From CAWBVG01 sp963792175 (GTDB taxonomy: Bacteria > Acidobacteriota > Vicinamibacteria > Vicinamibacterales > CAVVIG01), in NCBI GenBank assembly GCA_963792175.1, contig CAWBVG010000035.1:62001-126000 (forward strand): a stretch of 64,000 nt of DNA. Reading direction: 5' to 3'. How positions within the stretch are numbered: the first letter of the stretch is position 1; the number at the start of each line of letters is the position of its first letter. The translations under genes were made by a program, and so were the position numbers. Below are positions 39,760 through 49,775 of this stretch, piece after piece. The notes below the pieces were generated by a model. That model was not told where the DNA came from. It worked only from the letters and a program-made list of their open reading frames with translations, and did no database searches.

Positions 39760-42700
39760 ATGAACGAGTTCGTTCACCTTCATCTGCATACCGAGTTTTC
39801 GCTGCTCGACGGCGCCTGCCGGATCGACGAGCTGCTCGATCAGGCGGCCGTGCTGAAAATGCCGGCGATTGGCGTCACCGAGCACGGAAACATGTTTTCG
39901 TCGGTGATTTTCCACGACCACGCGCGGGCGCGCGGGCTCAAGCCGATCCTGGGCTGCGAAGTCTACATGGCGCCGGGCAGCCGGCTGACCAAGAGCGGCA
40001 ATCCCGGCGAGACGGCCAATCACCTGATCCTGCTCGCGGAGACAGACGAGGGTTATCACAACCTGATCAAGCTGGTGTCGGCCGGATACACCGAGGGCTT
40101 CTACTACAAGCCGCGCATCGATCGCGAACTGCTGGCGCGGCACGCCAAGGGGCTGATCGGGATGAGCAGCTGCCTCAAAGGCGAAGTGGCGGAAGGCTTG
40201 TCGCACCAGCAGGAAAGAAAGGCGTTCGACGCGGCCGCCGCGTATCGGGACATTCTCGGCCCCGACAACTTCTTCCTCGAGCTCCAGTGGCACGGCATCG
40301 AGGAACAGCGCGTCGTCAACAGCGGACTGCCGGCGCTGGCCCGGGATCTCAATCTGCCGCTGGTGTGCACCAACGACGTGCACTACCTCCGGGAGGCCGA
40401 CGCGCACCCGCACGACATCCTGCTGTGCATCGGCACCGGCAAAGCGTTCACCGACACCAAGCGCCTGCGCTACGACGCGAAGCAATTCTTCCTGAAGACG
40501 CCGGCGGAGATGGCGGAGGTCTTCAAGGATTTCCCGGACGCGCTCAGAAACACGATGCGCATCGCCGAGCGGTGCAACGTGAAGCTGCAGGAAGGGACGA
40601 ACTACCTGCCGAATTTCGACGTGCCTCCCGGCTTCACGCTCGACGAGTACTTCGATCACGTCACCCGCCAGGGGTTCAAGGAGCGGCTCACGCGCCTGCA
40701 GCAGCTGGCCGCGGCCGGCCGGTTGCGGCATACGATCGACGAGTACGAGCGGCGCCTGTCCTACGAGCTCGAGATGATCAAGAAGATGGAGTACCCGGGT
40801 ACTTCCTGATCGTCTGGGATTTCATCCGCTACGCCCGCGAGCAGGGCATTCCGGTCGGCCCGGGACGCGGATCGGCGGCCGGCAGCCTCGTCGCGTACTG
40901 CCTGCGGATTACCGACGTCGACCCGATCGACTTCGACCTCATCTTCGAGCGGTTTCTGAATCCCGAGCGCGTGTCGCTGCCCGATATCGACATCGACTTC
41001 TGCGAGCGGCGCCGCGGCGAAGTCATCGACTACGTGACGCGGAAGTACGGACGCGAGAACGTCGCGCAAATCATCACCTTCGGAACGATGAAGGCCAAGG
41101 CGGTGGTGCGCGACGTCGGGCGCGTCCTCGAGATGCCGTTTGCGGACGTCGACAAGGTCGCGAAGCAAATCCCGCCGGCGCTCGACATGACGCTGGCGAA
41201 AGCGCTCGAGGAAAGCGAACCGCTCCGGCTGATGGAGCAGAACGACCCGAAGGTGAAGGAGCTGCTCAGCGTCGCGCGCCGGCTCGAGGGCATGACGCGG
41301 CATGCCTCCGTCCACGCCGCCGGAGTCGTCATCGCCCCAAAGGCGATCACGGAGTACGCACCGCTGTACAAGGGTGCCCGCGACGAAATCGTCACCCAAT
41401 GGTCGATGAAGGAGATCGAGCGCGTCGGTCTCCTGAAGATGGACTTCCTCGGCCTCAGCACGTTGACGCTGATCGACGATGCGATCGCCGAGATCAAGCG
41501 CACCACCGGCGAGCAGCTCGACATCGATCGCGTGCCGCTCGACGATGCGAAGACCTATCAGATTTTCCAGGAAGGGCAGACCTACGGCATTTTCCAGTTC
41601 GAAAGCAGCGGCATGCGCGACATCCTGCGCAAGTCGAAGCCGCAGCGGCTTGACGATCTGATCGCGTTGAACGCCTTGTATCGGCCCGGTCCGCTCCGCA
41701 GCGGGATGGTGGACACGTGGATTGCCGGCAAGCTGGGCCGGACGGAAGTGAAGTACGAGCTGCCGCAGCTCGAGCCGATTCTCGCGGACACTTACGGGGT
41801 CATCGCGTATCAGGAACAGGTGATGCGCATCTCCAACGTCGTCGCCGGCTTCACGCTGGGAGAAGCCGACGTGCTGCGCAAGGCCATGGGCAAGAAGAAC
41901 CCCGAGGTCATGGCGAAGATGCGCGGCAAGTTCGTCGAAGGCGCGAAAAAGCTCGGCACGAACGAGAAGAAGGCGACGCACTTGTTCGATCTGATGGAGC
42001 ACTTCGCCGGCTACGGCTTCAACAAGTCGCACTCGACGGCGTACGCCTTCCTCGCCTATCAGACCGCCTATCTCAAGGCGAACTATCCCTGGCACTTCGC
42101 GGCCGCGCTTCTGACGATCGAGGCGCAGAACACGGACAAGCTCGCGCTCTATCTCGGCGAGTGCCGCGACCGTGGCGTGCCGGTCCTGCCGCCGGATATC
42201 AACGAAAGCCAGCTGCGCTTCACGGTGACGCCGCAAGGCGTGCGCTTCGGCCTGACCGCGATCAAGAACGTCGGGGAAGGGGCGATCGAGTCGCTGCTGG
42301 CGGTTCGGAAGAACCAGGGGCGCATCGCCTCGCTGCACGCGTTGTGCGAGGAACTGGATCTGCGCCTGGTCAACAAGCGCGTGTTCGAAAGTCTCGTGAA
42401 GGCAGGCGCCTTCGATTCGATCTCCGGCGAGACCGAGCTGCCGACCGCCAGCATGCGGCCGCGGCTGATGGCGGCCATCGATGCGGCCTGCGAGCACGGC
42501 GCCCGGCTCCAGCGCGACCGCCTGGAGGGGCAGGCGCAGCTGTTCGGCGGGCTTGGGGACGGCGGCGACGACGAAGCTGGCAGCGCGAGTCCAGCCGGTG
42601 GACGGTCCCGGTTGCCCGAGGCCAAGCCGTGGACCGAGGCCGAGCAGCTGGCCTACGAGAAAGAGACGCTCGGCTTGTACTGGACCGGTCACCCCGTCGA

Positions 42701-43322
42701 TCGCTATGCAGCGGCGCTGAAAGACTTCGGCGCGAAGTCAATCGGCGAGCTGGCCGAAGGGGTGCCGACCGCGCCGCGCGACAATGGGTGGGGGCCCGGT
42801 GGACCGAAACCGATCGAGGTGGACACCAGCGTCGGCGGGATCGTCGGTGCCGTCCGGCCGCTCAAGACGCGGAAAGGCGACCGCATGGCCGTGTTCACGC
42901 TGGAGGATGCCGGCGGGGGCGTGGAGGTGATTGCCTTCCCGGAGGCCTTTCAGCGCAGCGCCGGCTTGATTGAATCCGGTACGCTCGTTCTCGTGCGCGG
43001 CCGGCTCGAGCGCGACGAGGAGTCGGTCCGTCTGCTGGCGTCCGAGGTTGCCCCGCTCGAAACCGTCCGCGAGCGGCTGGCCCGGGAGATTGCGATCCAC
43101 TTCCGGAAGCCGGCCGACCGCGGGACGCTCGAAACGCTTGGCGAGATCTTCGCCCGCCACCGGGGCGACCGGAAAGTGTCGTTCGAAGTCGAAACCGGTG
43201 AGCCGCCGAACCGGCTGCGGGTGCGGGTGGATGTCAGCGCGCAGATCCGCGTGCGTCCCTCGTCGGCGCTCATCGCCGAGGTGGAGAGTGTCGTCGGCAC
43301 CGGGTCAGTGGAGCTCCGATGA
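39760..43322 (+). CDS. dnaE: DNA polymerase III subunit alpha, one frame break
   Basis: About 1187 residues, normal for DnaE1. The PHP domain opens EFVHLHLHTEFSLLDGACRI. The palm has GPGRGSAAGSLVAYCLRI and the catalytic aspartates in PDIDIDFCERRRGEV. The fingers and HhH region follow, and an OB domain reads VGGIVGAVRPLKTRKGDRM. It is the replicative polymerase. At about 40797 one base is missing in CCCGGGTAC: the chain should run Glu-Tyr-Pro-Gly-Tyr-Phe-Leu-Ile-Val-Trp. Essentiality makes a real null unlikely. ATG 39760 follows a repeat-borne ribosome binding site. Confidence 0.97.
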
Positions 43323-43343
43323 CGCAGAAGTGTACGGCTCATC

Positions 43344-43433
43344 ACGAAGTCTCGAAGGGACACGAAGGGGACGAAGTTGGTCTTGTAAGGCAGTGGCTTC
43401 GTGGCCTTCGAGGTTCTTCGTGTCTTCGTGAAG
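43344..43433. repeat. Inverted arms of ACACGAAGG-type 9-mers between dnaE and accA
   Basis: Left arm words CGAAGGGAC, ACGAAGGGG and ACGAAG repeat at about 9 bp. The right arm carries CTTCGTGGC, CTTCGAGG and CTTCGTGTCTTCGTGAAG, the complementary word. The spacer is about 20 bp. The word is close to that flanking the GxxExxY remnant 1 kb downstream, but no gene lies between these arms. Confidence 0.75.
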
Positions 43434-43451
43434 AACCGTGGACGGGTGTCA

Positions 43452-44422
43452 ATGCCGCCTGAAACGCTCGAATTCGAGGAACCGATCGCGGTACTCCTGA
43501 AAGAGGTTGAGGCGCTCGAAGCCCTGCCCCATACCGATGCACGCGACCGGGAGCTCGAGTCGCTGAAACGGCGCGTCGAATCGGTCCGCGCCGAGCTGTA
43601 CCGATCCCTGACACCCTGGCAGCGCGTCCTGGTCGCGCGTCATCCCAACCGTCCGGGACTCGAGGACTTCATCACCCGCCTGTTTCCGGGCTTCACCGAG
43701 ATCCACGGCGACCGGCGATTCGCGGACGATCACGCGATCATGGCCGGCTTCGCGGACTACAAGGACCAGCCGATCATGCTGGTCGGCCACGTGAAGGGCG
43801 GCGACACCAAGGAGAAGATCTTCAGGAATTTCGGCTACGCGCGCCCCGAGGGCTATCGCAAGGCGCTGCGCGCGATGCGCCTGGCGGAGAAGTTCCATCG
43901 CCCGATCGTCGTGTTCGTCGACACGCCGGCGGCATATCCCGGGATCGAGTCGGAAGAGCGGGGTGTCGCCGAGGCGATCGCGGTCAACCTCCGCGACATG
44001 ATGATGCTCGACACGCCGATCATCGTCATCGTCAGCGGCGAGGGCGGCAGCGGCGGCGCGCTGGGGATCGCCGTCGGCGACAAGGTGCTGATGCAGGATA
44101 CGCGATCTACAGCGTGATCCCGCCCGAGGGTTGCGCCGCGATTCTGTGGCGCGATCCGGCGAAGAAAGTCGAGGCCGCCGAGGCGCTCAAGATCACGGCG
44201 CCGGATTTGCTGAAGGCCGGCATCATCGACGAAATCATCCCCGAGCCGATCGGTGGCGCGCATACCGACGCCGCGGCCGCCGCGCAACTCGTCGACGATG
44301 TGCTCACGCGGTTGCTGACGGAAGTGATGGCGATGGACACCAAAGCGCGCCTGGCGGCGCGCTACGCGAAGTTCAGGAGCATGGGTAGGTTGGGGATCGA
44401 TTTCATTGATACGGGTAGCTAG
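43452..44422 (+). CDS. accA: Acetyl-CoA carboxylase carboxyltransferase subunit alpha, one frame break
   Basis: About 323 residues. The start MPPETLEFEEPIAVLLKEVE and the blocks FTEIHGDRRFADDHAI, GHVKGGDTKEKIFRNFG, DTPAAYPGIESEERG and VSGEGGSGGALGIAVGDK are the AccA carboxyltransferase core, binding carboxybiotin and acetyl-CoA. After Leu-Met-Gln the frame breaks at about 44099, where one base is missing, and resumes as AIYSVIPPEGCAAILWRDPA. It makes malonyl-CoA with AccD, which is not in the window. ATG 43452 is preferred; GTG 43446 is possible. Confidence 0.95.
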
Positions 44423-44439
44423 TTCCAACGGGACAATCG

Positions 44440-44470
44440 ACACAGAGGGGACACAAAGGACACAAAGGGG
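44440..44470. repeat. Left flank: ACACAAAGG 9-mers
   Basis: ACACAGAGGGG is followed by ACACAAAGG twice (44451-44459 and 44460-44468). Together with the inverted copy at 44957-44983 it brackets the GxxExxY remnant. Confidence 0.8.
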
Positions 44471-44479
44471 CAAGATTCG

Positions 44480-44932
44480 CTACTCACAGTTCACCTCGGG
44501 AGCGTTGATGACACGACGGATGCCGTCACGCATGATGCGGAACATTGAAGTTGAGCAAGGAGACCAAGCTGGAAGAGCCGGTCAATTTCGAGGTACGCAA
44601 GAGCAATTGGGCGCTGTGCACAGGCAAGAGTCTCTCGACGCATTTGATTTCGACGACAAGGAGATTTTCGACGATGAAGTCGATTCGTAGGCCGGCGTGA
44701 TGGTGGTGCCGTCGTAGACAACTGGCATACGCACTTGGCGCCGAAACTGCAGCGAGGCTCGGGCGAATTCATTGGACAAACATTTCTGTACACACTCTCG
44801 AGCAGACCCACACCTAAAGCTGTATGAACCCGCATCGCCGTGCAGCACGCATCATAGGTGCTTTCGAGCACTCCGGCACCGAGGGCGCTGTGAACCCGAA
44901 GGGCCGCGCCGATGACAATTGGGCTGCCTCAT
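44480..44932 (-). pseudogene. GxxExxY-family protein gene, frame-broken, with duplicated motif
   Basis: Read from ATG 44932 with several frame switches, the product shows IVIGAALRVHSALGAGVLES, then CTAMRVHTALGVGLLESVY, then RRQVRMPVVYDGTTITPAYR, IDFIVENLLVVEIKCVERLL, PVHSAQLLAYL, and an ending MRDGIRRVINAPEVNCE. This is the GxxExxY family (small, nuclease-like fold, function unproven). The GxxExxY helix motif occurs twice in tandem, which is odd. Breaks fall near 44915, after the second motif, and within the last third. It lies opposite to its neighbours, between inverted 9-mer arrays. It could be a decayed gene or an intact gene hit by assembly indels. Confidence 0.7.
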
Positions 44933-44956
44933 TTGGAGTCTTGAGAGGAATGCCTT

Positions 44957-44983
44957 CCTTTGTGTCCTTCGTGTCCTTTGTGT
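44957..44983. repeat. Right flank: inverted CCTTTGTGT 9-mers
   Basis: CCTTTGTGT, CCTTCGTGT and CCTTTGTGT, exactly in register: the complement of the ACACAAAGG array at 44440-44470. Confidence 0.85.
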
Positions 44984-45019
44984 TGAGTGCATGTTGAAGC
45001 AAGCAAGAGGCCAGGAATA

Positions 45020-46790
45020 ATGCCCACCATCGGCCCACGGTGGGATCTTCTGGGGTGCGACGACGCGGCGACGACGGCGCTTGCGGAGTCGCTCGGGATC
45101 GCGCCGATCGTGGCGCGGCTGTTGTGTCAGCGAGGGTTCTCGGACCCGGAGATCGCGGGGCGATTTCTCAACCCATCGCTCGAGCACCTGCACGATCCGA
45201 TGCTGCTTGCGGACATGGGACGAGCGGTCGAACGGGTTCTCGCGGCGATCGCGCGCAAGGAGCGGATTGCGATCCACGGCGACTACGACGTGGACGGCAT
45301 CACCTCCACCGTGATCCTGCGCCGCGCGCTCGAGATGCTTGGCGCGGACGTCGTCCACTTCATCCCCGAGCGCCTGAAAGACGGCTATGGCCTCCTGCCG
45401 GCGGCGATCGAGCGGCTGCACGCGGAGGGCGTGCAGCTGATCATCTCGGTGGATTGCGGCATCCGCGGCGCTGACGCGGCGCGGCGCGCGCAGGAACTCG
45501 GCGTCGACCTGATCATCACCGATCACCACGAGCCGGATACGGAGCTGCCGCAGGCGCTGGCGGTGATCAATCCGAAGCGCCACGACTGCAGCTATCCCGA
45601 TAAATACCTGGCAGGCGTCGGCGTCGCGCTCAAGCTGGTTCAGGCGCTGTGCCGGCGCGCCGACCGCGAGACGTGGCTGCCGGGGTTCATCAAGGTCGCA
45701 GCCATCGGCACGCTGGCCGACGTCGTGCCGCTGGTTGGTGAGAACCGCGTGATCGCGAAGCTCGGGCTCGATCTGCTCACCAAGGGCCCGCACAAGGTCG
45801 GTCTCCGCGCGCTCCTCGACGTGTCGGGTCTCAGCGGGAAGACGGTCGACAGCTACCACATCGGCTTCATGGTGGCCCCGCGTGTCAATGCCGCGGGCCG
45901 CATGAGCACGCCGGACATCGCGACCCGGCTGCTGCTGGCCGCCGACGAAACGATGGCGGAGGAGGCGCGCCAGCTCGCGCTGCAGCTGGACGGCGAGAAC
46001 GTGCGGCGGCAGGAAGAAGAAGCGGAGATCCTGGCTGCCGCGAAGAAGATCGTCGCAGACCGATCCGGACGTGGGCGCCCGATCCGTCCTGGTCGTCGGC
46101 GGCGAAGGGTGGCACCGCGGCGTGATCGGCATCGTGGCATCGAAGCTCGTCGACGCCTTTCATCGACCGGCGATCGTGCTGTCGGTGGACGGTGACGCGG
46201 CGCACGGCTCGTGCCGCAGCATTCCGCGGTTCGACATGCTGGCCGCGCTCGAGCGCTGCGCCCATCTCTTTCTCCGCTTCGGCGGACATAAGCAGGCGGC
46301 AGGCCTCGCGATGGAGGCAGGACGCATCAAGGAGCTCCGTCTGGCGATCAACGCAGTCGCCGACGAGACGCTCGGGCCCGACGACTTGATGCCGCGCCTG
46401 CGGATCGACGGCGACCTCACGTTTCGCGGCATCACCGGCGGTGTCGCGGCCGGAGTGGCGGCGCTGGCGCCGTTCGGCGCCGGCAACCCGCGCCCGGTAT
46501 TCGCTGCCCGTGGGGTGGAAATCATCGACGGTCCGCGAAAGTTGAAAGAGCGCCACCTCAAGATGGCGCTCAAGCAGGAGGGCCGGATTTTCCGCGCGAT
46601 CGCCTGGCGCGCGGCCGAGCGGCACGACTTTCTCGCCGGGCACAAAACGGCGCTCGACGTCGCGTTCTCGCTCGATCAGAACCAGTACAACGGCGAAACC
46701 TATGTCGAGCTGACGCTGGCCGACCTGAGGTCCTCCGAACCGCACATCCTCACATCCTCACCTCCGCCGATCCTCACATCTTCCGACTGA
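45020..46790 (+). CDS. recJ: Single-stranded-DNA-specific exonuclease RecJ, one frame break
   Basis: About 590 residues. DHH-superfamily motifs: AIHGDYDVDGITSTVILRRA (motif I), ISVDCGIRGADAA, LIITDHHEPDTELPQA (the DHH box) and FMVAPRVNAAGRMSTPDIA. DHHA1 motif: RFGGHKQAAGLAME. It is a 5'-3' ssDNA exonuclease of recombination and mismatch repair. An extra C at 46060/46061 breaks the frame; it should read Ala-Asp-Asp-Pro-Asp-Val-Gly-Ala-Arg-Ser-Val-Leu-Val-Val-Gly-Gly. ATG 45020 has AGGA just upstream. The last ~17 residues come from an octamer repeat. Confidence 0.95.
46743..46782. repeat. Five in-register octamers at the recJ 3' end
   Basis: CACATCCT, CACATCCT, CACCTCCG, CCGATCCT and CACATCTT. 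They lie inside the coding end of recJ and encode the low-complexity tail HILTSSPPPILTSS, reaching the recJ stop/lptC-A start overlap. Confidence 0.7.
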
Positions 46791-48934
46791 TGACCCTCTG
46801 GCAGCGACGCGCCCGTCTGCTGATTGCCGTGTTCGGCGTGATGTTCGCGGTCTTCGTCGGTTTTCAGTTCAGGCGCGGCCCGGCGCGGGCGCCGGTTGAA
46901 CCGGCACGCATCGCTCCGGGCGTCGTCGTCGAGAGCACCGGCTGCAAGGTCGAACGGTTCACGCTGTCGCGGCAAGACGTGTTCGTGAGCTGCGACAAGC
47001 AGCGGCTGTTTGCGGACGGGACGAGCACGCTCGTCGGCGTGACCATCGGCACCGAAGAGCGCAACGGTTCGCGTACCTTCAGCGTGACCGCGAAAGAGGG
47101 ACGCCTCGGACAGAAAGAGTCGTCGATGGCGCTCGACGGCGACGTCCGGCTGACCGCCTCGGATGGTTTGACGGTCAAAACGGAGCACGCGACCTATGCG
47201 CAAAGCGACGATACCGTGCGGGCGCAGGGACCAGTCGAATTCGCGCGCGGCCGGATGCAGGGCACCGGCACGGGGATGATCTACGAGAAGACCAGCGACG
47301 CGCTGACGCTGCTCGATCAGGCCGTCGTCCATATCGCGGCGGACGAACACGGCGCTGGCGCCGCCGACGTGTCGTCGGGCACCGCCACATTCGCTCGACG
47401 CGACAAGGTGGTGCGCTTCGAGCGGAATGTCCACATTCAGCGGAGCGGGCAAGTGCTCGAATCGGACACCGCCGTCGCGAATCTGAGCGCCGACGAAAAG
47501 CGGATCGAGATGCTGACGCTGCGGACCAACGCGCGCATCACCGCGTCCAACGCCCCGGTTGGCGGTCTGCAGTCGTTGAGCGGTGCCGAGGTCGCGCTGA
47601 AGTACGCCGCCAACGGCGACGTGCTCGAGCACGCGGTCATCACCGACAACGCAGTCATCCAGCTGGCGGGCGAGACCGGCAAGCCGGGCCGGCAAATCGT
47701 GGCGCGCACGATCGACATCGCGCTCGGCCCCGATGGATCGGCGCCAACGGCGCTTACCGCTCGCGACCGGGTCGAGTTGACGATGCCGGAGGAGCCCGGC
47801 GTCGCCGAGCGGACGATCAAGGCCAACGCGCTGGATGCGAAGGGCGAACCCGGCCGCGGTCTGACGCGCGCGCTGTTCACTGGCGGCGTCCTCTATCGTG
47901 AACGCGGCGCCGGAGTGGACCGCGGTGCGACCTCGGCGGCGCTGGACGTCGGCTTGAAACCCGGCCTGAGCACGATCGAAGATGCGCGCTTCTCCCGCAA
48001 TGTCCGGTTCGAAGACGGCAGCATGTTTGCGCTGGCCGCCTCGGCCCGATACGACATCGACAACGGATCGCTGGCGCTGAGCGGGTCCGAGCCCGGCGCG
48101 CTCGTCCCGCACGTCGTCAACGAGCAGATTACGGTTGACGCGAAAAGCGTGGACATCGTCCTGGAAGGCCCGGTGGTGAAGGCAAGCGGGAGCGTGAAGA
48201 GCCAGCTGCAGCCCGCGAAGAAAGGCGGCCAGAAGCCAGGCGACCATGCGAACGACGTAAAGATGCCGTCGATGCTCAAACAGGATCAGCCTGTCTTCGT
48301 CGTCGCGGACGCGCTCGATTACGACGGCGCTCACGCGAAAGGCGTGTACACGGGGTCGGCGCTGTTGTTTCAGGGCGACACGACGATCAAGGCACCCACG
48401 ATCGTGGTCGACGACAAGACCGGCGATCTGACCGCGTCGGGCGGCGTCACCACCACGAGCATCCTGGAAGGCACCGGCAGGGCCGGTGTTCAGCCGGCCG
48501 GTAGCGAGGGCGGTGGGGACAAGAAGGGGGAGCGCGTCCCGTCCACGGCCACCGCGGCGGAGATGAAATACGGCGACGCCGACCGGCGTCTAACCTATAC
48601 CGGCGACGTGCACATGACAGGCCCGGACGGCGACATGAAGGCCGCGAAGATCGAGCTGTACCTGAAGCCGTCGGGCGACGAGCTCGAGCGTCTGGAGGCC
48701 TACGATGCGCTGACGCTTCGGGAGCAGAACCGCACGACCACCGGCCTGCGGATGACGTACACCACGGCCGACGAAAAATACATCGTCAGCGGCACGCCGG
48801 TGACGATCATCGATCAGTGCGAGCGCGAGACAACCGGCAAGACGCTGACCTTCGTGAAGGCCAGTGACAGCATCGTCATCGACGGCAGCCGTCAGATCCG
48901 GACGCAGACCAAGGGTGGAGGGAAGTGCCCCTGA
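46790..48934 (+). CDS. LptC/LptA (OstA)-like LPS export protein, long fusion
   Basis: 714 residues. One N-terminal anchor (ARLLIAVFGVMFAVFVGFQF) is followed by LptC-like and then repeated OstA/LptA-type beta-jellyroll segments: LDGDVRLTASDGLTVKTEHA, VRAQGPVEFARGRMQGTGTG and RLTYTGDVHMTGPDGDMKAA. It carries LPS across the periplasm from the LptB2FG ATPase, whose LptB is encoded next with a 1-bp overlap (TGATG). Typical LptA and LptC are under 200 residues each, so this single chain could combine both roles and lengthen the bridge. The frame is intact. Confidence 0.85.
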   Translation: MTLWQRRARLLIAVFGVMFAVFVGFQFRRGPARAPVEPARIAPGVVVESTGCKVERFTLSRQDVFVSCDKQRLFADGTSTLVGVTIGTEERNGSRTFSVTAKEGRLGQKESSMALDGDVRLTASDGLTVKTEHATYAQSDDTVRAQGPVEFARGRMQGTGTGMIYEKTSDALTLLDQAVVHIAADEHGAGAADVSSGTATFARRDKVVRFERNVHIQRSGQVLESDTAVANLSADEKRIEMLTLRTNARITASNAPVGGLQSLSGAEVALKYAANGDVLEHAVITDNAVIQLAGETGKPGRQIVARTIDIALGPDGSAPTALTARDRVELTMPEEPGVAERTIKANALDAKGEPGRGLTRALFTGGVLYRERGAGVDRGATSAALDVGLKPGLSTIEDARFSRNVRFEDGSMFALAASARYDIDNGSLALSGSEPGALVPHVVNEQITVDAKSVDIVLEGPVVKASGSVKSQLQPAKKGGQKPGDHANDVKMPSMLKQDQPVFVVADALDYDGAHAKGVYTGSALLFQGDTTIKAPTIVVDDKTGDLTASGGVTTTSILEGTGRAGVQPAGSEGGGDKKGERVPSTATAAEMKYGDADRRLTYTGDVHMTGPDGDMKAAKIELYLKPSGDELERLEAYDALTLREQNRTTTGLRMTYTTADEKYIVSGTPVTIIDQCERETTGKTLTFVKASDSIVIDGSRQIRTQTKGGGKCP

Positions 48935-49659
48935 TGGCGACCCTCAGGACCCACAACCTCACGAAATCCTATAGCGGGCGCACGGTGGTGAAAGGCGTGA
49001 GCCTCGACGTGGCCTCGTCCGAGATCGTCGGCCTGCTGGGGCCCAACGGCGCGGGAAAAACCACCACGTTCTATATGACTGTCGGCCTGACGCAGCCGGA
49101 TTCCGGCCGCGTCGAGCTGGACGGGCGCGATGTGACCGACGATCCGATGTACATCCGCGCGAGGAAGGGCATCGGCTACCTGCCGCAGGAGCCGTCGATC
49201 TTCCGCGGGCTCACGGTGGAACAGAACCTGCTCGCAATCCTGGAGACCACGGATCTCGACGGCGCCAGCCGCCGCGCCCGGCTTCGCGAGCTGCTGGCGG
49301 AGCTCAACCTGACGCCGCTTGCGCAGGCGCCGGCACACACGCTGTCCGGCGGCGAGCGGCGGCGCGCGGAGATTACGCGGGCGCTGGTCATCTCGCCGAA
49401 GTTCATCCTGCTGGACGAGCCGTTTGCCGGCATCGACCCGATAGCGGTCTCGGATATCCAGAAAATCATCTTTCACCTGAAGGATCGCGGGATTGGCGTG
49501 CTGATCACGGACCACAACGTCCGGGAGACGCTGCGGATCACCGACCGCGCCTACATCGTGCATGACGGCGGCATCTTCCGGAGCGGCACCCCCGACAGCC
49601 TGGCGGCCGACGACGAGGTCCGGCGGATTTATCTGGGGACGGACTTCCGATTGGATTAA
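48934..49659 (+). CDS. lptB: LPS export ABC transporter ATP-binding protein LptB
   Basis: About 241 residues. Walker A LLGPNGAGKTTTFYMTVGL, Q-loop GYLPQEPSIFRGLTVEQNL, signature HTLSGGERRRAEITRAL, Walker B FILLDEPFAGIDPIAV, and H-loop LITDHNVRETLRITDRAYI all fit LptB. It powers LPS extraction from the inner membrane. I favour ATG 48934 (GGAGGG at 48917-48922); GTG 48925 sits too close to that site. Next comes rpoN, the classic order. Confidence 0.96.
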   Translation: MATLRTHNLTKSYSGRTVVKGVSLDVASSEIVGLLGPNGAGKTTTFYMTVGLTQPDSGRVELDGRDVTDDPMYIRARKGIGYLPQEPSIFRGLTVEQNLLAILETTDLDGASRRARLRELLAELNLTPLAQAPAHTLSGGERRRAEITRALVISPKFILLDEPFAGIDPIAVSDIQKIIFHLKDRGIGVLITDHNVRETLRITDRAYIVHDGGIFRSGTPDSLAADDEVRRIYLGTDFRLD

Positions 49660-49775
49660 AATAGGCAGAGGAATTGCATTCGGCTGGGCGCCACGTACGG
49701 GACCCTGCCGATGTCGATCAGGGCTGGTAGCTGGCAAGTGACTAAACGACAACGACTTAGCTGACGCGCGTCTTC

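Noticed and set aside
40761..42692. 643-residue open frame opposite dnaE
   Set aside because: Antisense shadow: it is Arg/His/Gly-rich, lacks any domain, and lies wholly within the conserved dnaE coding strand.
44480..44932. Insertion sequence (IS) between accA and recJ
   Set aside because: No transposase motif. The reading is GxxExxY family and no target-site duplication is visible, so it is listed as a decayed gene between repeats rather than an IS.
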